Shown here: in pieces, positions 48,675 to 59,306 of the stretch
Layout of the letters: each line of letters starts with the position of its first letter
Position numbering within the stretch: the stretch's first letter is position 1
Source: Gloeopeniophorella convolvens
Taxonomy: Eukaryota; Basidiomycota; Agaricomycetes; Russulales
Reading direction: 5' to 3'
Length of the DNA: 64,000 bases
NCBI GenBank assembly: GCA_022496205.1
Contig: WTXD01000003.1
Location: 992,001 to 1,056,000, forward strand
Position numbers and translations under genes: made by a program
The notes under the pieces: generated by a model
The model's input: only the letters and a program-made list of their open reading frames with translations
Told to the model about the DNA's origin: nothing
Database searches by the model: none

Positions 48675-48951
48675 AGGACTTTCCGCGACACACACACCAG
48701 GTACTGGTTGCTATACCATCCTCCTTCTCGTATATCGCCAGGTCTACGTTCGGTACCTCCTTAGCGTCCCTCCGCGCGCATCAGTCAGTCAACTTGGCGG
48801 GCACTGGGGCAGGTGCGGCGCACCTCGCACCGGCGATGACGCCGCTGAAGCCGGCGCCAACGATGACGATGCGCATGCGGCTGTGGTTGTCGATGCTGAA
48901 GTCGCCGAGCGCGAACTTGGTGGTGTTATCGCTGTTGTCAGTGTCTGACAT
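48675..48951 (-). pseudogene. FMO copy 2, 5' remnant
   Basis: It has a good start, MSDTDNSDNTTKFALGDFSI, and an intact FAD motif, RMRIVIVGAGFSGVIAGA. It then splices to DAKEVPNVDLAIYEKED, where about 14 bases that encode VGGVW in copy 1 are missing, breaking the frame just before WYSNQY. The copy stops a few dozen bases further on, where spacer sequence begins. About 15% of the gene remains. Confidence 0.82.
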
Positions 48952-49550
48952 TTTCTGTCGTGTGTTGTCGTGCGTCTGTCGTGCTCGGGCTCTGTGCGCG
49001 TGCGGGACTCTTGCGATAGCGGGGGCGGAATTGGTTGACCTAGGCAGACTGCACTGCGTGCCGCAGGGTAGTGGAATGTATCCGTGCTTGCGACGATGTC
49101 GATTGTTAATCTGGATCTATAGATCTCCAATTCCGCGCGCCTTCAGGCTCGCGCAGCGGTGGAGTTTGGCCGGAGCGGGTGGGCCCTTGCTGGCCAGAGT
49201 CAGATCCACGATCTGAGTCGATGGAATGCATCTACCGGTGTCGGTCGCCGGCGGTCTCAGGAAGACTTCAAACCTTCGGGGTTTGTTTGTTCGGGGTGCA
49301 CCGAGCCCCGCTCCTGGCGCTCTCGGGTTTGTCACGCAGTCGACCAATCGAAAGCCCGATCCCATCACAGATGGGACAGGATGGGACAGTGATGGGGGAC
49401 TCGATATTGATGGGCTGGCGCCAGTGGCATGGCTATCCAAGCTCTCGCGCCGGCAAGGCGGCGGCCGATTGGGCCAGCTACCATTGCCCTTTGCGTGATG
49501 ATAAGGTCAGCAACGGGGACTACCCTTTGCGTGCGATACTTATTGGTCGT

Positions 49551-49841
49551 TACAGCAGTTTTCAAATTTCATGGCCCTTTGCCGTTTCGAGCATATAGGG
49601 CGGACGTCGAATCCCGGTTTCGGCTTTCATTCCGGGGATCTTCCCGTAGAAATATTGATTGTAGATAAATAAATAAAGTTCGTCTCACACCGAACAGTTT
49701 ATCGGTTAACCCAGAAAATCTGCAGTAACCTCATGATAAGTAATTCCCGGAAATCACACCATCGACTTATCTAAGTTCTCCGCTCCGAGTCGCCTGTGTG
49801 TCTACAGGTGACAGGGGCCATGAAATATGAAAACTGCTGTA
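49551..49841. mobile_element. Candidate MITE with 28 bp terminal inverted repeats
   Basis: The left end reads TACAGCAGTTTTCAAATTTC onward, and the right end is its reverse complement with one mismatch over 28 bases (TGAAAACTGCTGTA at the edge). The element is 291 bp, non-coding and bounded by TA on both sides, as in Tc1/mariner-type MITEs. I cannot confirm other copies inside the window. Confidence 0.5.
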
Positions 49842-49961
49842 TTGTGCAGTGGCCGCCCATCAGTTTGGCTCGCTGTTTTGCCACGGCTACTACTCGCAGT
49901 GACTAACTTAATGATCACGTCTTCGACAATTCCACTCACTCCTCTGGGCCAGAGGATGTGG

Positions 49962-49968
49962 TATATAG
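49962..49968 (+). promoter_or_regulatory. TATA box of small gene copy B
   Basis: TATATAG, 67 bp upstream of the ATG at 50035. Confidence 0.6.
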
Positions 49969-50034
49969 ACTAAAGGCTTCCTGTGTGCTCTCGGACCCAT
50001 CGCAATCCTCCCCTCTGGTGTCTTTCCCTTCGAG

Positions 50035-50884
50035 ATGGAATCAGAGAGACACGACAACGGCAGCGACGGAATTCCCGCTTCCTACTTCTATGGCTCCTCG
50101 GTAGATCCTCCACAAGCTAGGGCTTCCTCAGACGTTGCTGTACCACAGACCGATACCATGAATGCTCCTCTTGAGGTACGCACGGTGAGTAGTCATTCGA
50201 CATCAGCTCTAACCAAAATTTCTACAATCTACCATGATTGTTCTTTAGCGCCCGTACAGCCAGGACCCGAGCGTTGCGACACAGTGGGGTACGCCGCGGC
50301 CACTTTCCCTCCCAGTGCCCATGGGCAGCCATACTATCACATGCTACCTAGTCCTAACGACCAATATGCACCTGGTGGTATGCACGACCAATCCCATCCA
50401 GCCATACCCTCGGTGAGCCTACATGGCCATCGTTGGCAGACAGGTGTCCCTTTAACACGTTGAACTCTAGGTTGCCGACATGGCTGGGAACTTATATCCT
50501 GGAAATGACATACAGGATCGCCATGCATCTGCAGGTGGTCATTATGAGCCTCACGCGGCTTCACGCTTCGACTACGGCGCTCACTGGAATCCCCCCAGCG
50601 CCGGCCCAGTACATACCATCTGTATCACGCATTTTCCCCACTCATCCTCGTCATAGGTCCCTATTCCTCACAACGCAGCAAGCCATGGTCCACCGCAGGA
50701 TCCGGCTGCTTACGGCTGGGCTCATCGCGGCACCGCCTGGGACACTCAACCCCCGCCTCCCGCCATCCAGCTGCCGCCGGCGAATCAGAGAGGGTTTGGT
50801 GGCACGGCGGAGCCTTCGGTGCGCATCCTGTGGATCCAGCGAGGCGGAGATAGGAGTACGTTCATGATGATTGAGATATCCTAA
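50035..50884 (+). pseudogene. Array small gene copy B, frameshifted
   Basis: Exon 1 is intact (MESERHDNGSDGIPASYFYG; GT donor). In exon 2 the reading RPYSQDPSVATQWGT is followed by a one-base loss: copy D has GTACCGCCG where copy B has GTACGCCG at about 50292. The normal AAATFPPSAHG frame is lost and the frame runs to a stop at the end of the exon. Exons 3 and 4 remain recognisable and open in their own frame, to VRILWIQRGGDRSTFMMIEIS and TAA 50882-50884. Decay is recent because only one lesion is seen. Confidence 0.78.
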
Positions 50885-52004
50885 GTGCTCTGGATGTTTG
50901 TAAACAGTGTCGGTATCCTCTGGAATGTTTTCGCTTGTAAATGCCATCTACTTTGTGCCTTCTGTCTTGAAGTTGGAACTTTCTGAGTAAGGCACTGCCT
51001 GGCCGTTCTCGGTGTCTTCGGAGAGTTTGGGAAGATGGTGGGTGCGCACATACCACATGCAATACGTACATGTGCTTCAACAAGGCAATGGGAGCTGCCT
51101 ACCATACATGCGGTGAAGGTACTCGTAAGTTGACAGGGTTTCGCGCATAGACGATGTCAACCATGGCATGGGAAGGGATCTATATGCTGCAAACCTCAAG
51201 ATGGATCGTTCTTAGTCCTTTCCGACCCTCAAGACGAGTACTGATTCGATATCAAGGTCAGCGCACAATTGTATACTCACTAAGGACATAGCAGTGTGCC
51301 GATAGCAGCGGTGCCCTCGTTGGTTCAGTCGCAGGAAAATGACGACTCTGAAGTGAAGTCAAGACGGAGGTTGACGGTCCTCAGCGCACATGAATCAGGG
51401 AATAAGTATCTGCTACGCACCCCGGAGCACTCTAGAATGCATGTGTGCCTTTCCGTTGTCAGAAGAGAACCCGGAAGCTATTATGGACATGGTGATCATG
51501 ATGTATTCAAAAGTTCCGGCTTGCATATCAGAGGCGCTGTCAGTCGGCGATTGCTGAGGCTAGCGTGGCGCATCTGCAGGGTAAAATCCGCGCTCGGCGA
51601 ATTAGACTGTTCCTCGGTAGCGGCAACCTCGAGAAGATATCTCGATGCGGCCGCCCGTGCTGGAATATAAGCAGAGCATCTATTCCTCGTGATGATACAA
51701 GTGACAAGATTCATGCGCCCCAAAAGCGGGAGAGGGGGAGAATAAAGGTTCAAGGCGGCAGCGGTCGTCGGCACTGTGGGCGGGTATCCTTCACGCGGTC
51801 CCAAATGAGCTCCATGAACGAGATGAGAGAAGAGTCATCTCGATTGCAAGTCACTACTCACATATGTTAGCACCAAACCAGGAGACCTGGAGAGAAAAGG
51901 CGAACTAGCCCGTCCGAAACACTCTGTCACCGGTACTTGTGCTGTTGTGCGCAAAAAGCCACTGGGATTTTCATAGAAACGAGGGGGTCGGTAGTGCGTG
52001 GAAA
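50885..52004. other. Array spacer between copy B and FMO copy 3
   Basis: This matches the spacers after copies A, C and D. The part at 51500-51760 corresponds to 56880-57080 and 61020-61230 and holds only fragmentary open frames. I see no intact gene. Confidence 0.6.
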
Positions 52005-53042
52005 CTCACGGAAAGATGCGCACACGGTGCCGCCCGCGTCCCGGCCCACTGCCAGCCCGTTTATCCTAGCCGTGCCCCATAGCGCGTACACCCACGTCGG
52101 GCTGTGTACAAAGTTGACAACCTTGCGCACCTGCGACTGCAGCGCGGGCACAGGCCGGATCACCGACGAGCCCTACCGCGCGCCCACACGCGCCCACGCG
52201 TACCTACGCGCCGCGCCGACGATGCCGGCCGTTTTGTCTGCTCTTGTCTGCCTATTGCGCGTCCACGCCGCCGTGGCACTGCGCGCTGTGCAGCAGTGCG
52301 CCGCAGAACGCGCGCACCCCGCGATGTCCGGCCGCGTCCAGTGGCTCAGCGCGCCCGTGCACAGCACAAGCACGTCCGCCACGTCATCCAGTACCTCACG
52401 CGGGTCGGGCCCGCGCGCAGGCGCCACTACGCCGCCCGCGCGTCCCAAAGCGCGCTCTGCAGCTCTTGCAGCAGTTCGAGGAATGGATGTAGGCATGGAT
52501 CTCTGCGCCGGGGGCGTAGAACGTGCTCCAGTCGGTCCGTGATGCGTGCGGGTGATGTCAGTGTTATGCTGGCGATGTACGGGCATGCTGGAGGCACGGA
52601 GAGGCGCTCACGTTCCCCCCGAACGAAATTTGGCACTGTGCTTGGAGGGCGTCTGTCAGCATATGTGGATTGGGGGCCGTGGACGGGGGGCTGCGTTATC
52701 GCACGCCACGCCCCGTATATCCGACACGTACACATGCGTTTAACAGCGAGAACTCCATTGCGGGAAAGCTGCGACACACGCACCGGGCACTGGTTGCTGT
52801 ACCGCACCCCGCCGATGGCGTCCTCCTTCTCGTATATTACCAGGTTCAGATTCGGCACCTCCACGCGCGGGGGTCAGTCAACTTGGCGGGTACTAGGGGC
52901 GGGGTGGGGCGGCGCACCTTACGCCGGCGATGACACCGTCGAAGCCGGCGCCGACAACAACGTGCATGCAGCAGTAGCCGACGATGCTGAAGTCGCTGAG
53001 CGCCTTGAAATTGGTGGCAGTGTTGTTGTTATTGTCTGATGT
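52005..53042 (-). pseudogene. FMO copy 3, 3'-truncated and without start
   Basis: The position of the start codon reads ACA instead of ATG. The FAD motif region is MHVVVGAGFDGVIAGVR, then EVPNLNLVIYEKEDAIGGVR with Trp changed to Arg, then YSNQCPV. Later blocks are TDRLEHVLRPRRRDPC (frame disturbed) and VPALQSQVRKVVNFVHSPTW VYALWGTARINGLAVGRDAG, after which homology to copy 1 ends. The last 45% of the gene is absent. Confidence 0.82.
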
Positions 53043-54299
53043 TTTCGTTCTTCTGCCGTGCTTTGACCCGGGGTCTCTGTGCGTGGTCAGCGGGGCGCGT
53101 TACTATGTAAATGCGGCCGGTTTGCGATGGCGGGGTCGGAGGAGGCACGCGGCACGTGCCGCGTGCCGGCATCGATGAGATCTGCATACCTATAAGTACT
53201 AGGGTTCGTGCGGCATCGCCTGTATTGACTACCGATCCAGTTCTGCGCAGCTCCAACGTTCCAACCCGAATGCTGCCGTTCTGAGTCCTGTCCACCTCGA
53301 ACCTCAGCAACCCGGGCGTGAGGATCGATCGAACGCGCTTCGTCCCCGCAGAACGATTGTCTTCCGCGACCAGCATCGAATTAGGTCTAGGGCAACGCTA
53401 AAGAAGACCAAGTGGCCGTGACTTGCGCCGTGCACATCCTCTATGAATCTGTCGTTTCCTTTCCTTGAGCCCGAGGCTGGGATGACCCCAAGACTATCGT
53501 GCGACGCTCGCCGCTGACAGGCATGACGGTGCACCGATAGAACCGATGCCCGCTCTGCCCCGATTGTAGGTAGGAAAGGGCTCAGCCATTGGTAATAGCT
53601 GTGTACTCATCGAGTACTGACATCGTCATGCATCCAGACTCCTTTGCTATTGCTGCAGCTCCCACTCTTAGAACCCTTCTAGTCCCCATTACCACACCCG
53701 CTACCACAAATGTCACCTGTACCGCTTCAAGAGTCCAACAGCGAGTAAATCACCTCTGACTGTATATTACCGAATAAAAAAGACATTGTAACTTCATTGA
53801 GTCAAACAACTGTATTGTGCAGTGCGGGTAATACCTATAAGAGGGGGAAGATAGCCAGCGGCAGGAGCCTGAAATAACGACGAGGATGTGCACTACGCCT
53901 AGCGGCGCGTGCCGTTGCGACCTGGCGGGTCGCCGCAGCCACGACGGTGCGGGGATGGCGTGGTTGGTGCGTTGGGAAGTACACCACACGCCACATTGTC
54001 AGGAAAGTTTGAGGGGCAGGTGCGACCGGCTGTCGCGCCACCCGTTCTGTGTGTGCTGCATGTCGCGGCGCGCACCATTACGGCGCGGTAAAGCGCCGTG
54101 CCATGGCGCAGCGGCGCAATTCTCGTGCGCCCGTCCGGGGTGCGCCCGCACGATGCGGGTCTTGTGGCAGGTACACCAGACGACGGAGCACTGCGTCACG
54201 TTGAAATGTCGGGTAATTGGGCGTGCACTGAGCTGCAGCACGCGCCAAGGCAACGCAGTCGGTCGCCACGCGTCGTCGTGCGGTGACGATGCAGCTCGC

Positions 54300-54317
54300 G
54301 GGGGGGGGGGGGGGGGC
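54300..54317. repeat. Homopolymer G tract
   Basis: About 17-18 consecutive G in noncoding sequence. The length is likely unreliable in any assembly. Confidence 0.8.
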
Positions 54318-55084
54318 GGCCTGGCGCGCGCTGCGTTGCGGGGCGGGTTGGGGGGGTGCGCGCCGCGCCGTCGCGCCCGCTGCCGCGCGGCGATGGATCG
54401 GGTTGTGTGCCCGTTCGGCGCGCTCTGCCTCTCGCACGGCGGCGCCAGCTCCGCGCCCAGCGCTGCGCCTCGCACGTCGCGGGCAGTGTGGGCGTATGTA
54501 GCAGGGTACGCCAGTGCGGCGGGAATGACAGGATGGGACGGCGATAGTGTGCGTAGCACGATGTGTACGAGGTATACGGGGGGGTAAGCAGGCGACGGCG
54601 AGGGCACAGACAGTGTAAGGTGAGTACTCACCATACGACCGGGCCGATGCCCACGGTTCCCCAGCCCATCCCGTCTTTGCGTAGTGAGATTGACGCGAGA
54701 GGAGACTGGGGGTTGTGGGTGGGCGGCAAGCATTCCGTGCAGCGGAAAGTGGGAACGGAGATGCGCGCCGGCGCGAAGGGACTGCACGTTACTCGCACGT
54801 TGCAGTCACTCAACGGCACCAATGGTCAGCAGCATCGGAGCGTCCCGGTCGGGCTTGCCATTGACGGCGTAATTGCAAATCTACTTACTTATGGAATCAC
54901 GGTTACGGCCGCTCAAGCGTACATAATTTCAAAATCTGTGGAACCATCGCTATAGCGGCCTGCCATCATGATTGCCATACTGCCATTGCCACCTATTGAC
55001 ACACGACGGCCGATGGCCAGTGGTTTGAGCTGATGGACTGTGGACATGCCTCCTTCCACTTACTCATCTGCAGGGGACATGATC

Positions 55085-55091
55085 TATAAAA
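55085..55091 (+). promoter_or_regulatory. TATA box of small gene copy C
   Basis: TATAAAA, 67 bp upstream of the ATG at 55158. Confidence 0.6.
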
Positions 55092-55157
55092 CGTAGGCTC
55101 CCAGTGTGCTTTCGGACCCATCGCAATCCCCACCCCCTCTGGCACCTTTCCTTTCAG

Positions 55158-56013
55158 ATGGAACTAGAGAGCCACGACCACGGCAGGGACGAAACCCCCG
55201 CTTTCTATGATGGCTCCTTGGCAGGCCCTCTGCAAGCTAGTGCTTACTCAAACGTTGTTATTCCACAAGCCGATACCCTGAATGCACCTCTTGAGGTACG
55301 CACAGTGGGTAACCATTTGATATTAACTCTGACCGAACAATTCACAATCTCCCATGATTGTTCTTTAGCGTCCGTACAGCCAAGACTTGGGCGCCGCGAC
55401 GCAGTGGGGCGCCGCCGCGGTCACTTTCCCTCCCGGCGTCCATGGGCAGCCATATCACATACTACCTGGAACCAATGACCGACATGTGCCTGGCGGTATG
55501 CACGACCAACCCCATCCAGCCATACCCTCGGTGAACCTACATGGCCCTCGTTCAGACAGGCGTCCCTGTGACATGTTCGATGAACTCTAGGTTACCAACA
55601 TGGCTGGGAATTTATACCCCGGCAACACCACACGGGGCCACCCGGAACCTGCAATTGGTCATTATGACACTCATCCGGCTTCCAACGTCGACTACGGCGC
55701 TCACTGGTATCCCCCCGGCGCCGGCCCGGTATGTACTATCTGCATCACGCATTTTCTCCACTCATCCTCGTCATAGGTCCCTATTCCTCACAACGCAGCA
55801 AGCCATGGTCCACCGCAGGATCCGGCTGCTTACGGCTGGGCTCATCGCGGCGCCGCCTGGGACACTCAGCCCCCGCCTCCCGTCATCCAGATGCCGCCGG
55901 GGAATCAAGAAGGTTCCGGTGGCCTGGCGGGGCCTTCGGCGCGCATCGTATGGATCCAGCAGAACGGAAATGGGAGTGCGCTCGTGCTGTTTGAGATATC
56001 CCAAGTGCTTTGA
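55158..56013 (+). CDS. Array small gene copy C, most divergent, extended C-terminus
   Basis: Four exons with normal GT-AG introns read through without a break: MELESHDHGRDETPAFYDGS, RPYSQDLGAATQWGAAAVTF, GGMHDQPHPAIPS, VTNMAGNLYPGNTTRGHPEP, VPIPHNAASHGPPQDPAAYG. The C-terminus diverges to ARIVWIQQNGNGSALVLFEIS. The ancestral TAA reads CAA here, so translation continues QVL to TGA 56011-56013. This is the copy with most amino-acid change; the change is in-frame, so it may be functional and divergent or under relaxed constraint. Confidence 0.72.
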
Positions 56014-57344
56014 ATGTCCGTAAACGAAATTCTCTGAATTCAATTCGTCACTTTTTCTGGTACTAAACACTGTGTACTTTGTGCCCTCTGTCCTGAAATC
56101 GAAAAAATCTGAGTATGGCGTGGCGTGCGGTACTCGGCGGCGCCAGGGGACTGATGGATTATAAGGGATGTGCACATACCATGTATACAATACGTGCGTG
56201 TGCTCCAACGACGTGATGGCAGTTGTCTACCATGCGCGCGGTGAGGGCGGTTGTAAATCGACAGTATTCTGCGCGTAGACGATGTCAACTATGGCACGGG
56301 AAGGGACTGGTCGGCTAGCGACACGTCCCATAGGATCTGTTCTTAGCCCTTCCCGATCGTCGAAACTGGGACTAGATCCATGTCAAGGTCGTCGTGCAGC
56401 CGTATACTCACCAGAGGCATAGCAACGTACCAATAGCACTGGTGCCCATGTTGACTCGGCCGCGGGCGAGTGGCGATTCTGAATTCAAGAGAAGACGGAG
56501 GCTGATGGTTCTCAGCGCACAGGAATCGGGGGGTATATATGACCTGCTGTGGCACCCCGGAGCACCCTAGAACGCCTGCGTACCTGTACCCTTGCAGCAC
56601 CACGTTCAGCTTTGAATTGTTGTATGCATCCCGTCTTACGTCAATGAGCAGATGACTTTGGCAAGATAACGGGTTGTAAGGCGTCAACGGGAACGATCTC
56701 GGTCGTATGTGGCATGCGGAGAGCGGTGGGGGCAATTGCGCTGGTTGCTGCGGCGACAGACATCGGCAAAGCCTCTAGCAGGATTCTAGTGGGTATCCGC
56801 TCCTTTTGCGATCCTGCTGCGCGGAGCACCAAGGAGTTTTACCTACGGGCATGTACTCGTACAAAGTGGCATGTGTGGTAGTGGGCGCCGGTCGGCGGTT
56901 GCCGAGGCCGGCGCCGCGCCCACGTTGAAGCTGAAGAGCGGGACAAAATCCACATCGAACCGAACCGTTTCTCATCAACCTTGAGAAGAGACATCGATGC
57001 GGCCACCCATTCTGTACAATTAGCAGAACATCTATTCCTCGTGATGATACAGGTGGCAAAGTCCATGCGCCCCGAAAGCTGGGGAGAATCAAGACTATAA
57101 GGGGGGCAGCAGTCGTCGGCACTGTGGGCAGATATTCTGCGCGCAATCTCGGATGAGCCTCATGGACGACCTGCGACGAGAGAAGATCACCTTAATCGCG
57201 AGCCACTACGCACAGATGTTAGCACCAGATCAGGGGACTTGAAGAGAAAAGGCGAACTCACCCGTTCGAGAACCCCGTATGCTGTTGAGCGCGAATGATC
57301 AGGACACCCATAGAGGGCTCAGGGAAACACTAACGGGCGGGAAC
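56014..57344. other. Array spacer between copy C and FMO copy 4
   Basis: Equivalent to the other spacers. A plus-strand open stretch about 56670-56880 includes RRAVGAIALVAAATDIGKAS and VGIRSFCDPAARSTKEFYLR, and matches part of the copy D spacer (VGTRPFCDTAVRSTK), but each copy is interrupted elsewhere. I regard it as a remnant, function unknown. Confidence 0.5.
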
Positions 57345-58460
57345 TCACGAAGAGATGCGCACACGGCGCCACCGGCGTCCCGGCCCACCAGCTCGTCCAT
57401 CCTAGCCGTGCCCCACGGCGCGTACACTCACGTCGAGCCGCGCACAAAAGTTGACGACCCTGCGCACTCTCGGCTGCAACGCGGGCCCGATCTGGGACGC
57501 CGATGAGCCCTGCGGCGCGCTCAGTAACGCACCCGAGGTTGACGTACGCACGCACACGCATCGCGCCGGCGACGCCGACGGCCTTGTCCGCCCACTGCCG
57601 TCCGCGCAGCCCACACATGCGCAGCGTGCCGCGGCACCCGCGCAGCCCCGCGACGTCCGGCCACGCCCAGCGGCTCAGCGCAATCGTGCATAGCACGGGC
57701 ACGTCCGCTACGTCGTCGGCGACCTCGCACGCGCGAGGCCTGCGCTCGACGCGCAGGCGCCACTACGCTGCGCGCGTGTCCCAGCACGCACTCTGCAGTT
57801 CGTGTTGCTTGAAGAAGCGCGCAAGGCCGTGCTTTGCAGCGACGCGCTAGATGTAGGCGTGGATCTCTGCGCCGGGGGAATAGAGTGCACTCCAGTCGGT
57901 CTGTGCTGCGCGCGGGCGGCGTCGATGCTGCGTTCGCGATGTATGCTAAAGGCGCTCACATTGCTCTCGAACGGGATTTGGTACTGGGTTTGGGAGGGCG
58001 TCTATCATCACGTGCGCGTGCGGGGTACTGCGTAGCTCACGGACTGCGACAGGACGTCGCACGCCACGCCCTATACATCCAACACGCACATGCACACATA
58101 TGTTCAGCAACCCAGCGGCGAGAACATGCCGTGCGCATGTACCGTGTCTAGTTATTGCACCACACCCCACCGACGGCACCCTTCTTCTCGTATATTGCCA
58201 GGTCCGCGTTCAGTACCTCCTTTGCGTACCCCCGCACGTCAGGAGTCAGTCAGTTGGCCGGGCGAACACTGGGATAGGTGTGGCGCACCTCGCTCTGGCA
58301 TTGAATGACGCTGCTGAAGCCCGCACCGATGATGATGCACATGTGGCGGTAGTTAGTCTCCCAGAGGCAGACGCGTCATCAAACCCTCGTGCCTCGGGGT
58401 TTGCTGTCAGATAGCGTCAACCTTTTGGTGCTGTCATTGTTGTTGGGTGCATCTGACATT
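57345..58460 (-). pseudogene. FMO copy 4, early stop and 3' truncation
   Basis: The start is MSDAPNNNDSTKRLTLSDSK, but an in-frame stop follows within 30 codons, ahead of the FAD motif region (CIIIGAGFSSVI, with a damaged GxGxxG). Blocks of the middle domain are still readable at the DNA level. Homology to copy 1 ends near 57345, at the same gene position as in copies 3 and 5. Confidence 0.8.
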
Positions 58461-59085
58461 TTTGATTTTCCTGGCATGATTGCGATTGCGCGAGCAAGAA
58501 AATGCAAATGCGGGCAGACGAGCGTACACAGGTGTGTGCCGCTCTCGGGCTGGGGGCGTTGTGCTGGGCGAGGGTGGGGGCCCGCGGAACTTGGGTCGCG
58601 CGGCGCATGTCATATGCCCTATACGCTCGGGTTGTGCGATGTGATGCAGTGCTGTATGCGGTAGGCACACTACTAGACGCGGGCGACGTTCGACTTTGTG
58701 GACGAGATGAATTGGACAGCAGAGGCGTTGACAGGCACGAGATCTCGAGGGCGAGGCAAGGCAATTAAGCACAGGTGTCCGGGAGCCGGTTCTCAGGGGC
58801 TGCATGTTGGAGCAGGGAGCATGGCGTGTCTCGCGTCTTGCGTGTCTCGGGGGGGGGGGGGGGACTCATGCGTTGGGGGACGCTTTACTTCTGCGGCGAG
58901 ATGCGGGTGGAGAGCGATTGCGCAGGCACCGAGTGAGAGCAGGGCGCAGTGCGGGGCTACGGCGCGGGGGAGAAGGGAGGAGGAGAAGCGCATCGCCCGG
59001 ATAAGGCTCGCGGTGAGGCGTGTAACAAAAGGTGCCAGCTTCTGTGCAGTGGCCGGGTTTGGGCGATGGCGTGGGCAGTCGGACG

Positions 59086-59215
59086 GGTGGGTGACGTTCG
59101 TCCTAATTGGGATCATGGAGGTGAGATTCATGTACCACGCGACTAGCGACCGCTCCCGAATCTAAGAAATTCTATCTAGTATTTGATCCAACTTGAAGGA
59201 CGAACGTCACCCACC
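59086..59215. repeat. 18 bp perfect inverted repeat upstream of copy D
   Basis: GGTGGGTGACGTTCGTCC at 59086-59103 and its exact reverse complement at 59198-59215, with a 94 bp spacer, end 20 bp before the TATA box. It could form a stem, mark a small insertion, or bind a dimeric factor. The core GTGACGTTC contains a TGACG element. Confidence 0.75.
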
Positions 59216-59235
59216 TATCTGCGGAGGATGCAATC

Positions 59236-59242
59236 TATAAAT
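59236..59242 (+). promoter_or_regulatory. TATA box of small gene copy D
   Basis: TATAAAT, 65 bp upstream of the ATG at 59307. Confidence 0.6.
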
Positions 59243-59306
59243 TGCAGGCTCACAATGTGCTCTCGGGTCCACCACAACCCTCCCTTCTGCCGTCTTTCCC
59301 TTCGAG

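Larger units (their letters stand above)
48952..50034. other. Intergenic region holding an inverted-repeat element and the copy B promoter
   Basis: No gene is seen. It contains the inverted-repeat element at 49551-49841, and a TATATAG at 49962-49968 that serves copy B. Confidence 0.55.
53043..55157. other. 2.1 kb intergenic region with a long G run
   Basis: No credible gene is seen; open frames are Arg/Ala-rich. A G17-18 run lies at 54300-54317. A 15-base string at 53810-53824 (CTGTATTGTGCAGTG) also occurs at the right edge of the inverted-repeat element (49837-49851). The TATA box of copy C is at 55085-55091. Confidence 0.5.
58461..59306. other. Intergenic with G run, hairpin and copy D promoter
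   Basis: No gene is seen. A run of about 16 G lies at 58849-58864. An 18-base inverted repeat (59086-59103 and 59198-59215) precedes the TATAAAT at 59236-59242. Confidence 0.55.

Noticed and set aside
53886..54787. Overlapping open frames of 233 and 262 codons on opposite strands.
   Set aside because: Both run over a poly-G tract and low-complexity sequence, and neither has protein-like blocks.
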